Assembly (NCBI RefSeq): GCF_017591425.1
Contig: NW_024466599.1
Coordinates: forward strand, 73,388,501-73,452,500
DNA: 64,000 nt
Direction of reading: 5' to 3'
DNA from: Ochotona curzoniae
Lineage: Eukaryota > Chordata > Mammalia > Lagomorpha > Ochotonidae
The notes below the pieces were generated by a model, which saw nothing but the letters and a program-made list of their open reading frames with translations, was not told where the DNA came from and ran no database searches. The translations under genes and the position numbers were made by a program. Of this stretch, positions 56,640 to 64,000 are shown piece by piece. How positions within the stretch are numbered: the first letter of the stretch is position 1; every line of letters begins with the position of its first letter.

Positions 56640-59200
56640 GATAAGGATGTTGATAATGATTATAATTGGTTTTATTTTAAGAATCAATTTTAGGCTAATG
56701 GAAATCTGAATAAAAAATTAGTTTCTTCGTACTCCATCGTCTCTGATATTTGCATGGATCACTTTTCCCTTGCTTTGGCTTTCAGAATCATCTTCGATAA
56801 AGAAAGAATCTCTTTGTCAATATTTGCAGAACCAGTCATAGCATCAGTCTGTAGGTTCAACTAACTGCCCAAAGGTTGAAATTCAAGCTAGAAGGTTATG
56901 TGTTATACTTAACCATGTTGGCTCAAATCACACTAGTTACATTACAGTTTTTCGACTCACCTAATGCTTCAATTATTTAGTACATTTTTTTCTTTTCTAT
57001 TTTGTTATTGATCCTGTTATGTGTGGAATTTTAGAATGAATTTCTGGAAAGGAGTAAGGGACAATGCTAATATTCAGGAATCAAAACTCTTTCGCCCAGC
57101 ATTTAATTGCTAACATGGTCCTGACTGGCTGAAAGCATATAAATGGATACATTTGCATTTAATACAGCTATTTTATATTCATCTTCATTCAGATTTAAAA
57201 ATACCTTACTGAGATAGCCAAAGAAGTAACAGTTTTAGCAACGTTTACCATGGTAGGCAATACTATTTCTTTTTATATGTTAAAAATTGCACATGTGCAA
57301 GGAGGGAGAAACCAGTGTTGGCAGTATTCACACATAAAATCCGTTGATGTTTAAGCTGACTAGAATTTTCATGTGAGCCAAAAGAGCGAGAAGTCTACCC
57401 AAAGTGCTGTGATCATCATGCCATTATCAAGAAAGTAGAATCTCAGCTCACAGTATATTTAAGCGTATTGTGTTCTATGGTGACCAAGGTGCAACTTTAA
57501 AGTTTATTCTTTCTGCTATTTTAGTTTGAAAGCACTGCCTACTTGAACAATAGTCATGCAGTCACATCATGGACATGTGACTTCTTTCCTGGCAGTTATG
57601 AACATCCTTGTATAAAATATTTGTGCAAGATATTGAATAGCTTGAAACTTTTCAACATAGGTTATGGACTATGTGAAGAGGTCAGCTGTTTCTGTTTATT
57701 GCAAGGTGTTCACTTTCCCAAGAAGATGTGGAAAGGTCATTTGAAAATTAATATAGGACAAGAGTTGTAAAATAACTCTACCTCTTAAATTCTTCATATT
57801 CTTTTCAAATATAAGTATGCCAGGAAGAGTGATGCTGCTATTTGCTACTTGTGCCTTGTAAGTTGTACAGTTATGTCAAGCCTTTTATTGTCTGCTAACG
57901 TTCAGATTCAACATTGAGGTAACAAGAAAAAAAATTGTTCATTATTTTAATAAGCATTTAAACTTAAGACATTTTTGTGTAATCATAAGAAACATCAATA
58001 TAGTCACTCAGGTGCTGGCAAAATAAGATGACCCAAAATCTTCCCTAAAATTTTGTATGATGATCTTTTTCTTATTCACCTGGTATTTGTGTGACTGTTG
58101 TAATTCATTCATTTTTTTTATCATAGAAATCTAAAATGTAATTGTTTTTCCTTGATTTGAAAGTGCTGCTGTCTTTGTTATTTTGCGTGTTACTGATTTT
58201 TCTTACTGAGAATTTACTCTATTTGTGATTTCTCTCTTTGATGTTGTGGGCAGAAAACGAAGCATCCTGAAGTGTTCAATGAGACCTACGGATGGAGATC
58301 TAGAGTACCCCTGGGTTTGTTTCACGTGTTCTTCAAAGGTGTGGTGATAACTCCGAAGGCCTTAGAGAAAACAATATTTTATTCGGAAAGGCATTGTCAT
58401 TCTGAGACTCTCACGTTTTAAAGTCATTTCGTCTTTTATGAAGAAATTCATTAGTAAGTAGCAATATGTACGAATGACGTCTTATCTAACCACTTCAGGA
58501 GAGAATAAAAATAAAATGGATAGGATCACCTAAGACCTTTCAGATTTATGAAAGAATTCAGTGACCCGTGTGGTAATAAAACACAGTTTCGTTCCAGTGT
58601 TTAAGAAAACTTAAACCTTGTTAACTGGAGGATCTCAAAATAATAAAACACATGAGATAGTTGGAGGAGCTGAAAAGTAAAACAAGACATCAGTGTTGAA
58701 AAATAATTCAAATTGCTCAAAAAATGTCAAAATCTCAAATTGCACCCAAATTGTACTCCTAACCAACAAAGGATTTTCTGAACATTTGACTTTTAAATCA
58801 AATGAAACATGTAAAAGTAAATGAATTTGCATTAGCGATGTATTCAATTATAACCTCCTACAAAATCATTGAATTTACATTGTATTGAGTCATAGATACA
58901 GTTTGTATTTGATATTTAAGATAGAGAAAGTGTAACTAGAAAACATTTGAGCCAGATTTTCAGCAATGAATATTTTTAAAAAACTGCTTTCTAACCAGCC
59001 AATTGACTCATTTATTCATATAAAATTAGATTTTGAGATTGTATTGCTTTACAAAACACTATAGCATCTGTACTCGGAAGTGGATGCACTGCTTGGTTTT
59101 CATGAATGAAGTTCTATTTTCTTTTTTTTTTTTTTCCTATTGGCACTAACAGACTACAGTAGAACTTAGTTATTTAAAATGCTGATTTCACTTTGCTCAG
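56640..59200. other. Single-copy noncoding stretch
   Basis: 2.5 kb, AT-rich, without recognised repeat, RNA gene or exon. A T14-16 run is at about 59120-59136. Confidence 0.5.
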
Positions 59201-59219
59201 GATTTTGGAATCAGGTGTT

Positions 59220-60110
59220 TGGAAAGGGATCAGCTGGGATAGATGGAGCGCGGATCTCTCCGCACTCCTAAACTGGCTTATTCAGTGGTGCTACGTCTAG
59301 CATCGTGCTGCTCCTTACTTCTCTTTCAGCTCAAAGCATCTCATTTCCCATGCGGCTTTAGTTTCTCGTCACGTGTTGTGTGCCAAGTTAGCTTCATTTC
59401 ATACACATGGTGGGTGTTTCAGGAGAAGAGAAAGGAAGCAACAAACTCTTTAAGAAGTCCTCACTCTAGCTTCTCCCGCATTCTTTCGGAGGAGTCCGTC
59501 GTTCATCCCATTCGTCCAGGACTATCCCGTATTGAACATGCAGCTTCTCATGATTGTGAAACAATGATGATTGCAAGGTACCCCCTTTTTTTTTTTTTAA
59601 ACCTAGAAACAGAGAGAAGGAGCTGAATGCTTTTGGCGACGTTGAAGTGACCACAATCCTTCAAATGTGTTCAAATCATGGAGATTTACACCCAAGTAAA
59701 GCCTGCGCCCATTTCTTCAATGTTGCGGTTTAGGTTCTCATCAACTAGATGAGGTCCGGGTAAGGGCAGGCTTACCGGGATCATTATGTAAGACACAGTG
59801 TGAATTCCTGAGTGGATGACAAACATGATGGCCCTGATGAACAAATCGAGTCCTGCTTTCGCTTTCAGCAGCCTAGCCAACACAATTCCGAAATACCAAA
59901 TGGGAAATTTCATGAACAAAATGTTCCCAAGTTTTTAACCGTGTCCCTTTCTGAGGAGCGTGACCAAGTCTGCCAGGAGTGACTATATCAGTCAACGTCT
60001 CCTTGCTCCGTGTTGGTACCAGGCACTTACTGGCTACCTTCATCATCAGATCAACTGCGGCGCTGTCATATTGCTGCGGAGAAGCAATTCTTATTTTTTC
60101 TTAATATTGT
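59220..60110. other. CpG-containing segment, possible degraded retrocopy
   Basis: CpG and GC content are visibly above background (for example near 59250-59300, 59475-59530, 59635-59640 and 60055-60075). A T13 run at about 59585-59598 could be the A tail of a minus-strand retrocopy, but no polyadenylation signal precedes it. A minus-strand open frame (59686-59913) contains a hydrophobic stretch, yet I recognise no family. A GTAAGC donor-like site occurs near 59776 on that strand. Alternatives are a real but unrecognised exon cluster or plain unique sequence. Confidence 0.3.
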
Positions 60111-60135
60111 CTCCAAAGCACAAAAGCAGTGATGC

Positions 60136-60445
60136 TGGTGCTGGCACAGTGGTACAGCAGGCGATTTCTTCATCCTTTGTTGTTGGCGTCTAATGCCGGT
60201 GCTGTCTCATGTCCAGACTGTTCCACTTCCCATCCAGCTCCCTGCTGATGCCTTGGGAAAGCAGCAAAGGCTGTTCCAGCACCCACATGGGAAGCACAGA
60301 GGAAGCTCCTGGCTCTCAGCTTCAGATCGGCTCAGCTCTGGCCATTGCAACCAGTTAGGGATTGAACCAGCAGATAGAAGATCATCTCTATCTCTCCTTG
60401 GCTCACTGTAAAATCAGCCTTTCAGATAAAAATCAATAATATATA
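60136..60445 (+). mobile_element. CSINE, ancestral/intermediate type
   Basis: GCTGGTGCTGGCACAGTGG (head), TAATGCCGGTGCTG, CCACTTCCCATCCAGCTCCC, TGCCTTGGGAAAGCAGC, GGCTCTCAGCTTCAGATCGG, TTAGGGATTGAACCAGC and GCCTTTCAGATAAAAATC. The GGCACAGTGG head and GAACCAGCAGA phrase are ancestral. The B-box region is degraded. Confidence 0.8.
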
Positions 60446-60929
60446 TTTTAAGCAGATTAACCTGAGAAAAGCTGCAAAAATTCTTCCTTTAATTGCAGAG
60501 GTAAAAGTTTCTTATTTAATAAAAAGAATTACTAACATTGTATAACTACTAATAAGCCCAATTATCTAGGATAATAAGGAATCTTCTATCTGGAATTATG
60601 AGGAAGATTAATTCTGATAGCTTTGTTGATAGCCTTCCCACAGCACAAGCTGTAACCATTGAACATGGTAAATGTTCAATTAAAAAGGAAAAGACATTGG
60701 AGTTCCGGGTTTGTGTATAGAGTGCAGTGTTTACAGGGCATGGTCCTGGTCCATGGTTATAGCTATTCTTCAGCAATCTCTTAAAGAATCCCCTGATGAC
60801 ATGGCATAATTTGCACCTTTTCCTTGAGTCCAGAGAATTTTACCTACAAAAGATCTCATGAGAAAGAATATTGTATGCAAGTCGTTTATCTTTTCTATTT
60901 CCCAAATTGTACTTAAAAATGATATATTT

Positions 60930-61255
60930 GGGCCCAGCACGATAGCATAGTTGTTAAAGTCCTCGCCTTGCACACGCCAGGATCCCATATTGGCTCCGGT
61001 AATGATCCCAACAGCCCTGCTTCCCATCCAGCTCCCTGCTTGTGGCCTGGGACTGCAGTCCAGGACAGCCCAAAGCCTTGGAACCCAGTACCTGCATGGG
61101 AGACCGGGAAGAAGCTTCTGGCTCCTGGCTCCTGGCTTCAGATTGGCTCAGCTGTTGCGGCCACTTGGGGAGTGAAACAGTGGATGGAAGATCTTCTTCC
61201 TGTCTCTCCCCCTCTCTGTATATATCCACCTTCCCAATTAAAAATAAAAGATATA
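60930..61255 (+). mobile_element. Young pika-type CSINE with 8-bp target-site duplication
   Basis: GATATATT is at 60921-60928 and 61250-61257. GGGCCCAGCACGATAGCATAG keeps the A box. The B-box region is changed to GGTAATGATCC near 60999. The GGCTCCTGGCTCCTGGCTTC stretch has a small internal duplication, and the tail is CCCAATTAAAAATAAAAG. It lies about 490 bp after an older CSINE in the same direction. Confidence 0.94.
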
Positions 61256-61929
61256 TTCTTGAAGCTGCACTCATGGACTATATTAACTATCACATTAACT
61301 TGGAAAAGAGATAAATCGGCCTTATGAAGTGTAATCTGGATGTTGGATTACAGTAGTCCAAAGATTGGACTATAAAGAAAATCACGGGGCTAGGGCATAA
61401 GTAGATATATTGGGTTTAGTTAGACACTGAGTGTTTCCAAAAGAACATGGCTAGAAGGCGCGGGGAGAACAAGGCGCCTCGGGAACAGGACACCCTCCTG
61501 TCGCCGTCTCTCCATTCGTCTCAATGAACAATTCTTAATTTTGCAGGAAGTAAGAAATGCATTTTCTACATCCAACTACCTGTTGTAAAAATGTCAGTGT
61601 AACAAGTTTCAGAACATTTCTTGGATTCCGGAGACTATTCTAGTGAAAAGGTTTTATCAAACAGTTTCCAGTTATTCATTTGCTAATGGATTTCTGAAAA
61701 AGGACCATTCCCATCCAGGAAATGGTGGGTGAAGTCTTCCTGAAGACAGGGGAGCCGCCTGGTGACTAGAGTCAACATCTAATTAATCAAGCTCAGCCTG
61801 AACCCTCAAAGTCTTGTCACTCCCAATGACGCAAATGTAAGTAATGTGGGTCATTTCGGAGCGTTTGAAAGGCAGATTGCTCTTGCAGTTGGGCGTTTCC
61901 TAAGGCTAAAAGCATCTAAATTTACTTTC

Positions 61930-62003
61930 AATATCTCTTACAAAATTTATGTATTCAAATGACTTCAGTATCTCTTGCAAAATTGATTTATTCAAATGAC
62001 TTC
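61930..62003. repeat. 37-bp tandem duplication
   Basis: Positions 61930-61966 and 61967-62003 are direct copies differing at 4 of 37 bases, all in the first two thirds; the shared end is ATTCAAATGACTTC. It is old enough to have diverged about 10 percent. Confidence 0.95.
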
Positions 62004-62289
62004 CTCTTTATTTCTACTTCTTCCTTACATGTAAGTTTTTCACATGAAGAAATCATTATTTAAGAAACAAATGGTCATCTTACTGTTTTAAATAGCTCTT
62101 CATTCATTGGCCAAGGCTAATTTCTTTGACCGAAAAAATCATTTGTTTTTAATATCATTCTAAATCCAAAAATCGTTTCCACCATTCCTCCATAAAATGT
62201 TTGGATATAATTTCTAATGTAGCAGAGTGCCTCACCTAAATGTGACTTGACTTAGAAATATAAATTGTAATAATCTAATTTAAGTTGTA

Positions 62290-62331
62290 AAATAAAACAA
62301 TGTAGCCATTAAATAAAACAATGTAGCCAAT
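62290..62331. repeat. 21-bp tandem duplication
   Basis: AAATAAAACAATGTAGCC is followed by ATT in the first copy (62290-62310) and AAT in the second (62311-62331). A single mismatch means it is more recent than the 37-bp duplication nearby. Confidence 0.95.
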
Positions 62332-64000
62332 AAAAAATTAGAAAATGCTGAAAAAAAATTTCCTATTAGACTGATCTGAGTGATGATTCTAAAGACAAGA
62401 AGCATTTCTTCTAAGAAGAGAATGAACGCTGGTTTAAAAATTATTTCATTTGGAGAAATAAACTTGACTGCTAAAATTTTATTTTCTCAATATGAATCAA
62501 TAGTATTTATTTACTTCATAGGTCCGATTTAAATATTTCTCTGAAGATTGTTTAAATTTCTTAAAATATGCTGTATAATTATCCAATATTTTCCTTTCTT
62601 CCCCTAAGTAAACCATTACCTACTATCAGAGTTCATGTTTAAATTATTTAATGAATGCTTGAAAAATAAAAATTTTGTGGTCTTATATGCATGCAAAACA
62701 AAGGAGAAAATTATGGAAAATCAGTGAAATACTGGCAATCATCCCAAATGATATTTAAAGAATGATAGAATTTGGAAAATAGAGTTAGAACTGATGCTTC
62801 CTTGGCTAAGGAGCTGGAGCTTGGAAATAAGGAATAAAAATAATCTAAGCCAAGCCACAAAGTATCTAAAACTAAACGAAACAGTACAAGCATGTGTAAG
62901 TGACATTTTTTTGATGAGTGACATTTTCAGGAAAGTAGGAAAGCATAGTCCTTTTTAGAACCTAAGATAGATAAAAAGCTTAAGATTTAATTACTCTTGA
63001 GAAGTGCAAGGTACAGCCCGTCACCCTGACTCGCCCTACGACTGTTCTTGTATTTTTTTCCTCCTCACCGCTCAGTTAAGCATAAATTCATAAATTTCAT
63101 GGTTAAGAGAGCCTGAGATGAGAGGCTGCTTGCCTGCACTTAGTCCTGCCACTTCTTATCGGACCATCTGCTGTCACCTCGGAAAGCCAAGACTGTATAA
63201 TCTCAGTAAACACACAAACCCTTCCTGCATTTCATTTTGGTTGGAAGGAAGACCCTATTCTGTGTATTGGTTTTTGAAGTGTCACTGCCTTCTTCTGATG
63301 AATTCTCGGTACCTTCAAGCTGCTGACTTCCTTTGCACGCACGTTATTAACTCTTGAACACGTCTACCCCAAACTTCGAACGTAAAAGCTTAACAAAGTC
63401 CAGGATCTTGGAACTCAATCTCATTTGCATGAAAGCCTGCCTAACAAGTTTTATTCGTCTTCTGGGTTTAAGTAGCATTTGTCATCCATGGACCCACATG
63501 TGTGGAGCTGGCACAGAGCTTGTGTTAAGCAGAAATAAAGAGTGCTGGTTGCAGAGAGACCTAGTGTGCCAGTTCAAAACTCCTGCAAAGGCCCTGCAGA
63601 GGCTGATTGTGCCTAACTGGGTGGGACTGGCGTGTGCCCTCAGCGAGGTGAGTGTGTGTATTTGGGGACGTAAGGGGCAAAGTTGCTATTAGCCAAAAGA
63701 ACTCAAGTAATTATAGCTGGAAAGACATTTATAGAGAACTCCAGATTCAGATCCACACTTTGCTCAATTTTACTAATTCTTTAGAGATTGGGAAGCTCCG
63801 TGAAATGCTGCATACAGATTAAGGAAGCTCTGTGAGCCTCACAGCATTTTTGAGCGAGTGAAAATGAAAGATGACAATGCATCTTGAAAGCAGAGAAAAG
63901 TAACACGTCATTTAAACTTCCATGAAAAGTCTACAGTTGGCAGAGTTTTCACAAGAAGGAAACCAAAGGTGGCATAAAGACATCTTTAGAGAAGACAACA

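Larger units (their letters stand above)
61260..64000. other. Single-copy noncoding stretch to window end
   Basis: No SINE or LINE recognised in 2.7 kb. A small CpG cluster at 61455-61520 and two short tandem duplications are listed separately. The part at 63.0-63.7 kb is less AT-rich and holds two plus-strand open frames (79 and 112 codons, the second from an ATG at 63354), but their translations show no recognisable family and no supporting splice sites. Confidence 0.5.

Noticed and set aside
59686..59919. Minus-strand frame with a hydrophobic stretch as a real gene
   Set aside because: At this position the initiator is TTG, with a stop codon just upstream in the same frame. No family was recognised. 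It is kept only as a possible retrocopy or exon finding.
63118..63692. Adjacent plus-strand open frames as exons of a gene
   Set aside because: They overlap by a few bases in different frames, have no recognisable domain, and lack acceptor/donor sites consistent with the frames.
1..64000. A multi-gene or previously undescribed biological system
   Set aside because: No coding gene cluster, RNA gene family or structured array beyond retroelements and simple repeats could be supported from the sequence.

Overview
This window looks like gene-poor nuclear DNA from a lagomorph, most likely a pika (Ochotona). It is AT-rich with low CpG outside young repeats. It is dominated by about three dozen copies of the tRNA-derived lagomorph C-repeat (CSINE) and by fragments of old LINE-1. 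The young CSINE copies share a head of the form GGGCCCGG..GATAGCGTAGTGG, a B box near GGTTCTAATCC, the box CATATGGGCGCC, the block GAAGATCTTCCTCTCTGTC and a tail TTTCCAATAAAAATAAAT. From memory this differs from the rabbit type, which ends in TCTCTCTC..TTTCAAATAAATAA, so pika is my inference. No database search was possible.

I could support no protein-coding gene. Every open frame is short. The longest are translations of CSINEs or of simple repeats, and none gave me a protein family I can name. The window reads as intergenic or deep intronic sequence.

Layout. 1-4.3 kb is repeat-poor and holds a candidate regulatory block (1.09-1.44 kb) with a PBX-MEIS-type site, an octamer and a small CpG cluster. 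4.3-13.9 kb mixes old and young CSINEs, an L2 3' end, two L1 3' pieces, a possible U2 snRNA-like fragment and a polyadenylated retrocopy. 13.9-16.2 kb appears single-copy. 16.6-21.7 kb holds a long decayed sense L1 ORF2 followed by an antisense L1. 21.7-23.9 kb is single-copy. 23.9-35.3 kb is a retroelement thicket: nested CSINEs of at least two ages, L1/HAL1-like sequence, long CA, GT and GA microsatellites, an AT minisatellite split by a young CSINE, and an inverted L1 pair ending against an orphan CSINE tail. 35.3-54.8 kb alternates single-copy stretches with isolated CSINEs, two L1 3' ends and a tail-to-tail SINE pair. 54.8-56.6 kb has a CSINE followed by a GC-rich, internally repetitive tract of about 1.1-1.4 kb that I cannot assign. 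56.6-64 kb is mostly single-copy, with two CSINEs, a CpG-containing segment at 59.2-60.1 kb that may be a degraded retrocopy, and two small tandem duplications.

There is no operon-like or multi-gene system here. The readable biology is retrotransposition by the L1 machinery: L1 copies itself and mobilises CSINEs and cellular RNAs, leaving target-site duplications (TSDs) that can be read directly at several insertions. A few short motif clusters in the SINE-free stretches could be regulatory. I found no previously undescribed system that I could defend.
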